Shown: positions 15,873 through 24,783, counted from the first letter of the stretch. The stretch is 64,000 bases of DNA from Bacteroidaceae bacterium (GCA_017615835.1 JAFZZI010000002.1:41319-105318); one strand, 5' to 3'. The notes: generated from the letters alone by a model not told the origin. Numbers and translations: made by a program.

Positions 15873-17278
15873 ACGCCGCCCACTGCTGTGTATAACCCGA
15901 TACCATTTACAATACTCACCTGATAAGTTCTTCCTGCCTCGAATTCCGGAGTTTCAGGCCAGACAACAATTGCCTCCAGGAAAGGGTTGACTCCGTCCCA
16001 GTCCTGATAGTCGGTGGTGAACTGAAACATGAACTCGTTAAGTCTGTCCGGATACTCAAAAGCAAAGTCGTCAAGGTCTATTCTGAGCGACGTAAGACTT
16101 TCGTTCCATATATAAAATTTATTGGGTTTAGCCAAGAGATGGTCTGTCCCGTCGGGTTTAGGATTCCTCCGTTCCACATGTATGTTTTCCATTACTACCG
16201 GTGAGGCTCCGTTCACCTGTATGGACACGTCTCCCGTCCTGTCATTCTTTGCCGCTACGACCACAGGCGCCAACATGACGCTGTATTGGACGGTCTCAGC
16301 GACAGAATTACCGACGATGCAGCGCGTCCAGATATACTTGCCTGCCTCTACGGAAGTTATCACACTGCTCCATCCGCTATCTGGCGGTGTCGAATCAGAC
16401 TCGCCCTGTGCATATTCTATAACAATCCTGTTAATCAGCAAATCATGGTCGTGTCCCGCCCGGTCGTGGTCATTTAAGTTCTGCAAATGGTCAAAGTCAG
16501 CACGTATGTGGTCCTCGTTTGCACGTGTGTGGTCACTCGCAGCCTGGTTGTGGTCATCTAAGTTCTGCGAATGGTCAAAGTCAGCACGTGCGTGGTCCGC
16601 GTTTGCACGTGTGTGGTCACTCGCAGCCTGGTTGTGGTCACTCACAGCCTGTATAAGCGCTTCCTTAATAGCTGTGAAAGTAGCCACCACAACACCCCCG
16701 GATGCCCGCCCTTTATAAACAGTGATAAGACCCTTGTCCTCACCGGTCTCAGTAAACTTGATAGAATAGTAAGCTACAATCTCCTCGTTTTCTTCATCAA
16801 CTATACGCTGGCCGTTGAAATACCAGTAGCCGTCTGAACCGCCCACTGGAGCGGTAGGCTGGTACAGATTGAACTCACCTACGGTAAACAGCTGCACAAG
16901 AGGTGTCGAGCCTGCGTTAGGTACAACAGAGTTAGGTATAAAATCGTTAGTTCCAGCCGTCTGATTAGACACGGTTGTGCGGCTGCGCATCAGCGTTACA
17001 GCGTCACGATAGATGATGTCATTTGTTCTGCCGCCGTTTTGCATCAGTTGGAGCAGGAAAGAATACTCACCTGTGCTGGTCTGCATCTCAGGTGTCAAGG
17101 TAAATCCCAGATAACCACCCTCGGCGTTCATCACCACCGATGGAACCGCAAACCTACCCCTGGCATTGATGCAATAAAGCGTAGGCACTTGTCCTGTCAG
17201 GCTGTAGTTTTCACCATCCGGACGCTTGAAATGCCACTGGATGTTAAGCGGTGTCCCTAACTCAAACTGATTGTTCAT
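15869..17278 (-). CDS. Tail fibre or baseplate protein with DH-heptad coiled coil
   Basis: 469 residues. The N-terminal domain (about 1-105; FELGTPLNIQWHF, GYLGFTLTPEMQTSTGEYSF) resembles the BppU-type baseplate attachment fold. The middle (about 215-280) is a repeated heptad series, SDHNQAASDHTRANADHARA, with Asp-His at every seventh position, typical of a trimeric fibre stalk. The C-terminal domain is beta-rich (YIWTRCIVG, GDVSIQVNGASPVVM) and may carry the tip or bind the next fibre. The stalk is encoded by an 84-bp tandem duplication. It overlaps the next gene (ATGA) and precedes the receptor-binding-like protein, so the two are probably physically connected. Confidence 0.8.
   Translation of the reverse strand: MNNQFELGTPLNIQWHFKRPDGENYSLTGQVPTLYCINARGRFAVPSVVMNAEGGYLGFTLTPEMQTSTGEYSFLLQLMQNGGRTNDIIYRDAVTLMRSRTTVSNQTAGTNDFIPNSVVPNAGSTPLVQLFTVGEFNLYQPTAPVGGSDGYWYFNGQRIVDEENEEIVAYYSIKFTETGEDKGLITVYKGRASGGVVVATFTAIKEALIQAVSDHNQAASDHTRANADHARADFDHSQNLDDHNQAASDHTRANEDHIRADFDHLQNLNDHDRAGHDHDLLINRIVIEYAQGESDSTPPDSGWSSVITSVEAGKYIWTRCIVGNSVAETVQYSVMLAPVVVAAKNDRTGDVSIQVNGASPVVMENIHVERRNPKPDGTDHLLAKPNKFYIWNESLTSLRIDLDDFAFEYPDRLNEFMFQFTTDYQDWDGVNPFLEAIVVWPETPEFEAGRTYQVSIVNGIGLYTAVGGV
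16466..16633. repeat. 84-bp tandem duplication in the fibre stalk
   Basis: Two adjacent 84-bp units (16466-16549 and 16550-16633) differ at only a few positions, and a partial third unit follows. Each unit encodes 28 residues, exactly four heptads, so copy number can change without breaking the reading frame. This would change stalk length. Confidence 0.85.
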
Positions 17279-17283
17279 TGTAT

Positions 17284-18075
17284 TCAGAATTTGATGTTGT
17301 CAAAATATATCTTGCTTTTCTCCGTCTGGCCGTAAATGGTCAGCACCATGCCGGTAAGCTGGTACACCACAGCGTCCAGCAGCCCGTCCGATAACAGATA
17401 ATGCGCTCCCACCTCCTGAGTGGCAGCGACATAAAGCCGCCCTTTCTCCAGCTCACACTCCGGCATGAAGGTGAACGTGTCAAACGGAAACGCGGCGTCA
17501 ACGTCTCCGTCAGTTATGTAATCGGCAAAATCAAAGCCTTCAAGGTCTCCACCGTCTGTTATGGTCTCCTTTCTCAGGCTGTAATAGATGAACCTCAGCC
17601 GTGAGCCTTGAAGGCCCACCAGCCGCGGATCATCATAGCGCCCACGCACGTAAGGGTTCAGCTGCTTACGTCCCTCGGCCGATGCCTCCGGTGTGACATC
17701 AGTCAGCACCACGGCCGAATCCAGCGCTTTAAGGCCCACCAGCCGCAGCCATGGACCTAACTTGTTTTTGTCAAGCGTGAACGACACCCACCCGTCGGGG
17801 TCTATCGTCACAGCTTCGTAGTCGCTGTTGTATGTAGGGGGGTCCGATGGTTCCTGCGCAGGCTCTTGATAAAGGCTCCTCACGTCAATACCTTGCAGCC
17901 TGTCTGCTGGCACAACCTTGTTGATGGCGTTGATAGCCTCCGGTAGCGTACGTCTGATAACATCATTCAGAGCTAAGGTCTCCGGCTGATCCAGCATAGC
18001 CTCTACGCCAGTGTCCACCTCATCCATGTTTTTACGGACCAGGCTCACCACCTCACCTACATACAACTTAATCAT
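17284..18075 (-). CDS. Probable structural protein, function unknown
   Basis: A 263-residue protein starting at ATG 18075 (MIKLYVGEVVSLVRKNMDEV); the upstream TTG at 18090 is less likely. The N-terminal third is helical, with pairs such as LALNDVIRRTLPEAINAINK, and the rest is beta-rich with DPDGWVSFTLDKNKLGPWLR and a C-terminal VLTIYGQTEKSKIYF. It overlaps the preceding gene by 8 bases and lies 5 bases before the fibre gene. The position between capsid and fibre genes suggests an adaptor, stopper or tail-tube protein; no family is recognised. Confidence 0.7.
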   Translation of the reverse strand: MIKLYVGEVVSLVRKNMDEVDTGVEAMLDQPETLALNDVIRRTLPEAINAINKVVPADRLQGIDVRSLYQEPAQEPSDPPTYNSDYEAVTIDPDGWVSFTLDKNKLGPWLRLVGLKALDSAVVLTDVTPEASAEGRKQLNPYVRGRYDDPRLVGLQGSRLRFIYYSLRKETITDGGDLEGFDFADYITDGDVDAAFPFDTFTFMPECELEKGRLYVAATQEVGAHYLLSDGLLDAVVYQLTGMVLTIYGQTEKSKIYFDNIKF

Positions 18076-18604
18076 TGTGATTATCCTCAAAATTGAAGTT
18101 GGGGAACTTAATCTTGTTGGCTATCATGAAATTCTTCATTGCGGACTTGTTCATAAGCACGCCGGCATTAGCACCGCGGGCCTTAAGAGCCACGCGAGCC
18201 TCCTCAATGGTTGTCACCTCCGGTATCACGGTCACCTCACTGTCTGACCCCTCTACGTCATTATCGGTGGCAGAGCCGTTTTCTTGAGGGTTCGGATTGA
18301 TTCCACCGGCATTGCTGTTAGCTCCGCCTGCTCTTTTGCCTTTTTTCTTGTTTTCAGCAGCGGGCTCGGCAGTCCCGATAACCTTGATAAGCCTTATTAC
18401 ACCGGCTTGGAAGAGTGAGCTTGATTCAATCATCAGCTGCTCTATCTTGTTAGCACAAGCGTATGTTGCAGGCCGATAGTTGGCACCGCGCAGATCATTG
18501 CCGCGTTTGAATGTTACCTGCATCTCGTTACGGCCGTTACCCAGCGGTATCATCATCACCGCCTCACGTTTGCCGTCAACTCCGTAAATCTTAGTTTGTG
18601 ACAT
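18068..18604 (-). CDS. Small phage structural or decoration protein
   Basis: 178 residues. The N-terminal half contains VMMIPLGNGRNEMQVTFKRG and YRPATYACANKIEQLMIESS, a compact fold. The middle is a low-complexity linker (KKKGKRAGGANSNAGGINPN). A C-terminal helix-strand unit follows (VTTIEEARVALKARGANAGV), similar to Rho N-terminal/LEM-like small motifs. It is the first gene after the capsid terminator hairpin. A head-completion or decoration role is inferred from the location. Confidence 0.68.
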   Translation of the reverse strand: MSQTKIYGVDGKREAVMMIPLGNGRNEMQVTFKRGNDLRGANYRPATYACANKIEQLMIESSSLFQAGVIRLIKVIGTAEPAAENKKKGKRAGGANSNAGGINPNPQENGSATDNDVEGSDSEVTVIPEVTTIEEARVALKARGANAGVLMNKSAMKNFMIANKIKFPNFNFEDNHND

Positions 18605-18634
18605 ATAAGTAATCTTATGTTATGTTTATGAAGA

Positions 18635-18662
18635 AAGAGGAGAGGGTGCTCCCTTCCCTCTT
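18635..18662 (-). terminator. Terminator-like hairpin after the capsid gene
   Basis: AAGAGG pairs with CCTCTT and an inner GGG with CCC, separated by a small internal loop, with a short U-rich run on either side. It lies between the capsid gene and the gene at 18068 and would reduce read-through downstream of the capsid, which is usually the most abundant phage product. Confidence 0.6.
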
Positions 18663-18687
18663 TTATGTCAGGTTTCTTTGAGAATTA

Positions 18688-20409
18688 TCAGGCTACCTGG
18701 CCCACAATACCCTCAAACAGTTTCCAGTCTTCCAGGTTGTTGTCCCACTCAACAATGTCACCAGCCTTGAATCCGGCAGTGTCATCATCGGCAGTAAGGA
18801 AGTACTTCTTAAGCTTCAGGCTTGCGTCAGCTGCAATCTCCTCAGCGGTAGGCAGTTCATTTACAGGCTCAAAGGTTGCCTGGATGGAACCGATCTTAGC
18901 AGCCTTGGCGGCAGCAGCCTGTGACGGGCAGGCCAGTACGGCATTGTGCCCAAGCAAGTCAACGCAGTCAATACGGATAAGGTTGTACTCCTTAGCCTCA
19001 CGTGCCTCGCCGGTCTTGGACATGTCACGCTCCTTTCTCTCTTCTGGCTTCAAATACGGACGCTCGGCGTTCTCAAGGTCAAGCACAGCCATGTACTCGG
19101 TGTAGCCCAGGTCATCCAGTGTCTGTGACCAGATAAACTCCAGTGAGCCGAAGTTATCCTCGTACATTCTGATCTTGATACCGAACTTGTTAACCTCTAC
19201 CTTACCCACATCCTTATGCTTGATGCTGGAGTTAGCATACTTGATGATACGCTTAAGCTCCTTCTTGCCGCAGAATGCGTAAGCATGGTCGTTGGTAGCA
19301 TTGTTGGTAAACATTAGGGTGGTTATTGCCAGGAAGTCATCATCGTTCATCTCGTTACCGTGAGTGTAAAGAATAGGAATCTGACGGAGCATACCCTTCT
19401 CGTGGAACACGCTCTCACGGCCGTTGGTTGCCTTGACATCTATCTGGTCATGGAACTGCTTACCGTTCCAGTGTGAACGTGCGCACTTACGCTTGAAGTT
19501 ATCCTTGGCGTGAGTAAGAATGTTACGGGTCTTCCATGACATCTTAGTTTCACTCTCCTCAAAGCGTTCAGTCACCACAACAGTCTCAATCTTCTTCTGC
19601 AGGAAGCATTGACCGGGAGCAGGCTGGAATGATGATGACTGGACGTTCATCTGTGACTCAGAGGCTGCGGTTGCCATGCAATGGAATATTGCGGTAGGCT
19701 CGATGGTTACGGTTGTACCGCTTGCAGTGGGAGGATTCAAAACTTTGAACTTAATCTTCTCACCCTGGAAGTCGTTGTCCAGTACAAAGAGCGTAAGCTC
19801 ACCATCAGCAATCTGGTTGCCTGCCTCATCCTTAGTGTAACCCTGTACGCCTTCTATTACTACATCTGAATAGTTGATGAGTATCTCCCAGTTTTCAAGG
19901 TCTTCCTTATCTATTGATATGGTCTTGTTGTTGCTGTTATAAGTAATGGTAATGTTACTGTCGCCGGTATATACGGAATCAAGGTCTGATGAGCCGTCAA
20001 CCCAATGATTATGAACATAATCCTTAGCCTTGACAGGTTTACATACACGTGCAATGATAAGCTCCTCGGGATACTTGAACTTACGGAACTCAACCGTCTT
20101 CTCATCGTAGTCCTCAGCCATCAAACCGGCATCACGTAGGTTGGTAGCCGATGACGGCTGTCCGGGCAGCTGTGTCAGGTTACCCTGTTCATCGGGCTTG
20201 ACAGCTTCACCAGCTGGCCTGCCGCCAGGATTGCTTTCACTTACAGGTTCTATATTCTCAGATGGATTGGGGTCAGCCGCAGGCTCTACCGGTTCCACCA
20301 CTGCCATCGCAAAGCCGCTGCTGGCTCCCAGCAGAACAGCCACAACCACGAGTAGAGCTGACAGCAAACTCATTTTGTGGTTCTTCAGATAATTAAAAAT
20401 CTTCTTCAT
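18688..20409 (-). CDS. Major capsid protein with an N-terminal membrane segment
   Basis: 573 residues. The start MKKIFNYLKNHK is basic and is followed at about 13-37 by a hydrophobic stretch (LLSALLVVVAVLLGASSGFA, then MAVV), like a signal anchor. A Pro/Glu/Asn-rich linker runs to about 90. The rest resembles an SU10-type HK97-fold capsid protein, with EFRKFKYPEELIIARVCKP, GMLRQIPILYTHGNEMNDDD, FGIKIRMYEDNFGSLEFIWS and a C-terminal domain ending in NLEDWKLFEGIVGQVA. The scaffold gene is immediately upstream. The membrane segment is unusual for a capsid protein. Its small residues, ASSGFAMA, resemble rhomboid protease cleavage sites, and the phage encodes a rhomboid (21737). The membrane part is probably removed during maturation; this is inference. 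Confidence 0.82.
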   Translation of the reverse strand: MKKIFNYLKNHKMSLLSALLVVVAVLLGASSGFAMAVVEPVEPAADPNPSENIEPVSESNPGGRPAGEAVKPDEQGNLTQLPGQPSSATNLRDAGLMAEDYDEKTVEFRKFKYPEELIIARVCKPVKAKDYVHNHWVDGSSDLDSVYTGDSNITITYNSNNKTISIDKEDLENWEILINYSDVVIEGVQGYTKDEAGNQIADGELTLFVLDNDFQGEKIKFKVLNPPTASGTTVTIEPTAIFHCMATAASESQMNVQSSSFQPAPGQCFLQKKIETVVVTERFEESETKMSWKTRNILTHAKDNFKRKCARSHWNGKQFHDQIDVKATNGRESVFHEKGMLRQIPILYTHGNEMNDDDFLAITTLMFTNNATNDHAYAFCGKKELKRIIKYANSSIKHKDVGKVEVNKFGIKIRMYEDNFGSLEFIWSQTLDDLGYTEYMAVLDLENAERPYLKPEERKERDMSKTGEAREAKEYNLIRIDCVDLLGHNAVLACPSQAAAAKAAKIGSIQATFEPVNELPTAEEIAADASLKLKKYFLTADDDTAGFKAGDIVEWDNNLEDWKLFEGIVGQVA

Positions 20410-20429
20410 AGTTGTATTGAAAAAAGTTA

Positions 20430-21206
20430 TTACACTATTTCATCCCAAGGATTATATGGCTTTGGAGGCTCAGGCTTGGGCATGCTGCCGCCACGACCAC
20501 CGTTAATTGACGGCATTGTACTGCCGCTTGCTGTGCCGCGTGTCCTGCGGCTTGCCTCAATACGCTCGTTACGTCCGGCCACCAGACCCTCGTTACGTGC
20601 AGCCTGCACGTCATCCTTGTAGCGTATTCCTTGCCATACGGTCTCCATATCAGACTCGTCATACTGATTGACATTACCTTTTTGCTTAATGTCTATCAGG
20701 CGTACCGCGATAGAGGCTTTTTCTTCGTTACTCAAGTTGTGTTCGTCGCCCCACGTGTTCAAACGCTCCAGGAAGTCGTCCCAATTATGCTCCTCCTCCT
20801 CTTGAAGTCTTTTACTTTCACTTACACGTTCACGATAGTTATCCCAGTTCTTTTTAAAGCGTTCACGGCCCTCCTCGGTTGCTACCTCTGCCATTTCTTC
20901 TCCAAATGCCTCAATCAATCCTGGCCTTGGGTCACCAGTCTCTATCCAGACATTGAGGAACGTAGCAGCTTTAGGATCGCTGTACAACAATTGTGCAAGT
21001 TTCTTGTTTACTTCAGCGTTCTCTGCAATCTGTGATGCGTCCGCATCCATCATCTCATTGATAGCCTCATCCAGGTCGGCCAATTGTCCGTCTTGTCCTT
21101 CCTGTCCTTCTGGTCTCACAAACTGGCGGTCGGGGAACCGTCCCTGCGCTCTTTCCAGCAGTCTCTCCCTTGCGGTCTTAACTTGCTCTTTATCAGGTTT
21201 TGCCAT
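20430..21206 (-). CDS. Probable capsid scaffold protein
   Basis: 258 residues, strongly charged and helical, with coiled-coil runs such as KKNWDNYRERVSESKRLQEEEEHNWDDFLE (key features: alternating acidic and basic heptads). An acidic N-terminal part contains DLDEAINEMMDADAS, and the C-terminus is Gly/Pro-rich and basic (SINGGRGGSMPKPEPPKPYN). Location 20 bases upstream of the capsid gene, size and composition match phage scaffolds. It is the first gene of a leftward transcript that starts at the phage promoter at 21239-21281. Confidence 0.75.
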   Translation of the reverse strand: MAKPDKEQVKTARERLLERAQGRFPDRQFVRPEGQEGQDGQLADLDEAINEMMDADASQIAENAEVNKKLAQLLYSDPKAATFLNVWIETGDPRPGLIEAFGEEMAEVATEEGRERFKKNWDNYRERVSESKRLQEEEEHNWDDFLERLNTWGDEHNLSNEEKASIAVRLIDIKQKGNVNQYDESDMETVWQGIRYKDDVQAARNEGLVAGRNERIEASRRTRGTASGSTMPSINGGRGGSMPKPEPPKPYNPWDEIV

Positions 21207-21238
21207 TGCTTTATGATTGTATGTTTCTTTCTTGCTAC

Positions 21239-21281
21239 CAAAAGTAACGCAGACCGCAAAGTGGGGTAGTCTATCTTAGCC
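21239..21281 (-). promoter_or_regulatory. Phage promoter module for the scaffold-capsid operon
   Basis: On the minus strand GGCTAAGATAGAC (21281-21269), then 22 bases, then TACTTTTG (21246-21239), a perfect TAnnTTTG -7 box. The start codon is 33 bases further on. GTGGGG and CCCCAC flank the upstream box and can form a hairpin. The same box and spacing occur at 27893, 51364 and 53477. Confidence 0.75.
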
Positions 21282-21326
21282 CCACACAATTTGTAACTTC
21301 AATGCAGCAGACAATCAATTAAGGCA

Positions 21327-21740
21327 TTGAAAGATACAGAGCTCAAACGTCAGCGGGACCGTGACCTCTACAAGGTCTATGTGCGCTCACTCAGTACTGG
21401 TCATTTCGCCAGTATCGGTGAAGCTGCCGACCACGCTCGCCGCCAACCTGCACCACAATGGTATATCTCCGCACGGACCGCCAGCCTGCTTATCGGCCGT
21501 ATCATGACCCACCAGTCGCTCATCAACCTCAACAGCAACTCACGTCAGCGTATATGGTATCTCTATGACGCATACCGCGATTATCTCAAAGCCCACCCGG
21601 GCTGCACGCTCTCACGTGAGCTCATACTGGAGCAGCTGGTAGAACAGCCGGCACCGCATTTCTTTGTGTCAGCCGGCCGAGCCAAACATATAATCATCTA
21701 TGAACGCCGCGCTGCTATCAGGCGCATGAGGAGACAATGA
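21327..21740 (+). CDS. Small basic protein in the packaging operon (candidate small terminase)
   Basis: 137 residues from a TTG start at 21327; no in-frame ATG follows the upstream stop. It is rich in Arg, Ala and His, with two similar segments (QPAPQWYISARTASLLIGRI and EQPAPHFFVSAGRAKHIIIY), so it appears internally duplicated. Each half looks like a helix-turn-helix-sized helical unit. It is the first gene before the rhomboid and large terminase genes, overlapping the rhomboid gene as ATGA. DNA recognition for packaging would fit, but the family is not recognised and the role is inferred. Confidence 0.72.
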   Translation: MKDTELKRQRDRDLYKVYVRSLSTGHFASIGEAADHARRQPAPQWYISARTASLLIGRIMTHQSLINLNSNSRQRIWYLYDAYRDYLKAHPGCTLSRELILEQLVEQPAPHFFVSAGRAKHIIIYERRAAIRRMRRQ

Positions 21741-22198
21741 GAGTAATTATAATCATAATATGCAGCATCCTGTTACTTACAGGCGTGCCTCAGTGGCTTA
21801 CCGATACACACTGGCCGCTGCTCTGTGCCATGCTCTATCCGTTTTTCCACGCCAACCTCTTTCACCTGTCCGTCAACATGATTGCCGTCTGGCCGCTATA
21901 CGCACCCCAGCGTAAGAACAAAGGTCTGCTGCTGCTTGCCAGCTGGCTCATATCGTGTCTTGTATGGCCGCTGGCACCGCATCCGGTAGTAGGTATCAGC
22001 AACCTGCTGTATGCCAGCATTGGCTGTCTCTCTCCGGTACTGCGCCCAGGCTACTGGCGCTCACCGGCTGTCATTACGTTCTACGTCATGACCTTTGCCA
22101 TGGTATTCCTGCCTTTCGTGGCAGGCTGGTCCCATATAGCAGCGCTCGCGCTCGGCATTGTCGTATCACTCATCCGAACCAAGACCCATGGCACGTAA
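21737..22198 (+). CDS. Rhomboid-family intramembrane serine protease
   Basis: 153 residues with about six membrane segments: 3-17, 27-37, 43-55, 63-80, 84-101 with 108-127, and 130-147. Catalytic residues align with E. coli GlpG. HLSVN (H43, N47) corresponds to HILFN, the oxyanion motif. GISNLLYASIG (S88, Y92, G96) corresponds to GLSGVVYALMG, with the nucleophile serine. SHIAALALG (H133) corresponds to AHIAGLAVG, with the catalytic histidine. All essential residues are intact, so it should cleave membrane helices. It overlaps the small gene upstream (ATGA) and the terminase downstream (11 bases), which places it in the morphogenesis operon. The major capsid protein begins with a membrane segment and is a plausible substrate. 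Confidence 0.92.
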   Translation: MRVIIIIICSILLLTGVPQWLTDTHWPLLCAMLYPFFHANLFHLSVNMIAVWPLYAPQRKNKGLLLLASWLISCLVWPLAPHPVVGISNLLYASIGCLSPVLRPGYWRSPAVITFYVMTFAMVFLPFVAGWSHIAALALGIVVSLIRTKTHGT

Positions 22199-24353
22199 AA
22201 ACACTGACACAGCGCAGCAGCACCTCGATATGACACAAGAGGAGTTAATTGCTGTCCTTGACATAGTTGCCGAGAACCAGCGCCGCTGTGCCACGTACGC
22301 TGCCATCTATGACCCTATCACCGGACAAGGCCTCTCTGAGCTGATGGATGAGGAGCGCAGCCAGCTCCGCATACCGGACTTTGCCGTACCTGTCCAGTAC
22401 GTACCCAAACGTATGATGAAAGTAAAGCTCATACGTAACATAGTACGTGCTGGCGGCATACAGAAATTCATTGACCGCCACAAGTGGAAGTCCGATGACA
22501 TACCAACCTTTCAGGAAATAGAAGATGAGCTGCGCCGCATACGTCATAAGTATGACTTCTGCAACTGGGCCTATGAGTGTATATGGATAGATTTCAAGCT
22601 GGGAGGCAGCGGCCGTTTCCGTCTCAACTACGCCCAGCTACAGGTGCTCAAGCTATGTATGATACTCCTTTGGGCCAAAGTACCCATCAACATAGTCATA
22701 GCCAAGGCGCGTCAGTGGGGTGGTTCAACCTTCTGTATCTTCTTCCAGTTCTGGCTGCTTGCTCATCATGATCCGTATCACTCCTTTGCTGTGGCAGCCC
22801 ACGTACAGGACGCAGCACATAACGTGCTTAACATGCTGGTCAAGGCGCTGGAGAAATACCCGGCCTGGGACCTCGGCCTGCCACATGCTGAGCAGCTGCA
22901 TCTGGGCAACTACGGAGGTAACAAACACGGTTTTCAGATAAAAGACAGCGCAGGTAACGCAGTACTGCCAGGTATCATTTATATAGGCTCAGCAGAGCGC
23001 CCTGAGTCACTGCGTTCAGGCCGTATATCAGGAGCCCACTACACCGAGGTAGGTGTATGGCCCGACACTCCAGGCAAGAGCGCAGCCGGACTGGTAGCCG
23101 ACATCAGCGGTGGTATTCCCAAACAGCAGCCGCTGGCCATGCAGGTCTATGAATCCACCGCCAAGACCTCCGATGATTTCTTTCATGACATCTTCTACGA
23201 TGCGCTGGACGGCAAGAGTAACTTTCATCCGCTGTTCATACCGTTCTATTACATACCGCATGACACCATGCCCATACCTGATGAGACGGAGTTTGCCCTG
23301 TGGCTGTATCGTAACCGTAACAACGAGACACGTGAAGGTAAATGGCGCAGCACCGGCCGTTACTACTGGTGGCTGTGGACCGAGGGTGCCACGCTCCAGG
23401 CAATACAATGGTACCGATATGAGGAGTTCAGTTTCACGCGCCGCTCCGAGATGGTCAATGAGGCACCGGCCAGCATCGCCGAGGCGTTCCAGTCATCAGG
23501 TAAAAAGGTCTTTGACTTCTATGATGTAGAGTGGTTCATGAAACACACACATGAACCTCAGTGGGAAGGTGACCTCATCAGTGACGGCACACGTGGGGCC
23601 GATGTACTTAAGAACATACGTTTCATAAGCCGTGACGGCGGCCATCTTAAGATATATGAAAAGCCGGACCCCACACCCATACTCAACCGCTACGTGGTAG
23701 CCGTAGATATCGGTGGACCCAATGAGACCAGTGACTATTCATCCGTCCGTGTCATGGACCGTCTTATGATGATGCCTGAGTTCGGTACCGGTGGCCGTCC
23801 TGCCATCGTGGCTGAGATGCACTATCATACCGATGATGACCTGCTGGCTTATGACGCAATGCGTCTGGCCGCCTGGTATAACAACGCCCTGCTGGTGGTA
23901 GAGAGTAACACCTATGAGAGCCGTGACCAGAACCGCGACACCGGAGTGGAGGGGTTTGAGTATATCATGGACGCTGTGGCCGAGCTGTATGGTGAGCGTA
24001 ACCTATATGCACGTCATAACAAAGAGGAGGACGTGGATGAGAAGGTAGAACGTAAATGGGGCTTCAACACCAATATACGTACCAAGCCTCTTATCATCAA
24101 CCACATGCGCACCTGTTTGCGTGACCGCCTGTGGGATGAGCCCAGCAAGACCTGCTGTCAGGAGATGTCCATATACATAGAGGACAAAAAGAAACTCACC
24201 GCACCACCCAAGAAACATGATGACGTACTTATGGCTACGGCCATACTCCTCTGGATCGCTTACAAGGAAATGGAGTTGCCGCAGCTTGTCAGGGAACCCG
24301 CCAGCACCGATGACGGCCGTCCACGCAGCAGCAATAACCTCACCGCATTCTAA
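22188..24353 (+). CDS. terL: Terminase large subunit
   Basis: 721 residues from ATG 22188 (MARKNTDTAQQH), overlapping the rhomboid gene by 11 bases. An upstream in-frame ATG at 22158 is inside the rhomboid gene. The N-terminal ATPase has a Walker A-like KARQWGGST at about 172-180, preceded by INIVIA. The C-terminal RuvC-like nuclease has RYVVAVDIGGPNETSDYSSV (first aspartate about residue 507) and PPKKHDDVLMAT with the HDD motif at about 676. This is the packaging motor that cuts and translocates phage DNA. The portal gene is nearby but on the opposite strand, separated by a convergent terminator. Confidence 0.93.
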   Translation: MARKNTDTAQQHLDMTQEELIAVLDIVAENQRRCATYAAIYDPITGQGLSELMDEERSQLRIPDFAVPVQYVPKRMMKVKLIRNIVRAGGIQKFIDRHKWKSDDIPTFQEIEDELRRIRHKYDFCNWAYECIWIDFKLGGSGRFRLNYAQLQVLKLCMILLWAKVPINIVIAKARQWGGSTFCIFFQFWLLAHHDPYHSFAVAAHVQDAAHNVLNMLVKALEKYPAWDLGLPHAEQLHLGNYGGNKHGFQIKDSAGNAVLPGIIYIGSAERPESLRSGRISGAHYTEVGVWPDTPGKSAAGLVADISGGIPKQQPLAMQVYESTAKTSDDFFHDIFYDALDGKSNFHPLFIPFYYIPHDTMPIPDETEFALWLYRNRNNETREGKWRSTGRYYWWLWTEGATLQAIQWYRYEEFSFTRRSEMVNEAPASIAEAFQSSGKKVFDFYDVEWFMKHTHEPQWEGDLISDGTRGADVLKNIRFISRDGGHLKIYEKPDPTPILNRYVVAVDIGGPNETSDYSSVRVMDRLMMMPEFGTGGRPAIVAEMHYHTDDDLLAYDAMRLAAWYNNALLVVESNTYESRDQNRDTGVEGFEYIMDAVAELYGERNLYARHNKEEDVDEKVERKWGFNTNIRTKPLIINHMRTCLRDRLWDEPSKTCCQEMSIYIEDKKKLTAPPKKHDDVLMATAILLWIAYKEMELPQLVREPASTDDGRPRSSNNLTAF

Positions 24354-24377
24354 TCATCAACTCAAAACAATACAGTT

Positions 24378-24776
24378 ATGAACAAAACAAACATCTTTCA
24401 GTCAATCAAAGAGTGGTGGCACAACCTACGCCGCCGCTGGGCACGCCGTGTAGTCACACGTTACGCCAAACGAGAGTTCCATGCTGCCATGCGCAGGGCC
24501 GATGAGCGCTACAAGCATGAGCACACCATGATATATGTCTGCTCCCAGCCGTTCCGTCCCGATGTCCTCACCACATACGACCGCATCCGTTTCAAACGTG
24601 AAAAGAAAGTCTGGGGCTATCAAGGCATCCTGCTCACCCTCACAACCCTTAAGATTGGCTGTTACTACCATACTCCTGACAAAGCAGGTAACCAGCGCAT
24701 GAAACAGAAAGACATAGATGTGCGCCTCAAGTATTTTATCAACGAGCGTTTAACTCTCGCCAATCTTGCCGATTAA
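24378..24776 (+). CDS. Small arginine-rich protein after the terminase
   Basis: 132 residues, very basic at the N-terminus (LRRRWARRVVTRYAKREFHA), followed by a compact mixed fold (TYDRIRFKREKKVWGYQGIL, LTTLKIGCYYHTP). Starts 24 bases after the terminase stop and is the last gene of the rightward packaging operon. The basic helix could bind DNA or the portal, but no family is recognised. The convergent hairpin follows directly. Confidence 0.68.
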   Translation: MNKTNIFQSIKEWWHNLRRRWARRVVTRYAKREFHAAMRRADERYKHEHTMIYVCSQPFRPDVLTTYDRIRFKREKKVWGYQGILLTLTTLKIGCYYHTPDKAGNQRMKQKDIDVRLKYFINERLTLANLAD

Positions 24777-24783
24777 AAGCAAC

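Noticed and set aside
6391-17278. Diversity-generating retroelement, common in Bacteroidales phages
   Set aside because: No reverse transcriptase gene and no template/variable repeat pair were seen near the tail genes.
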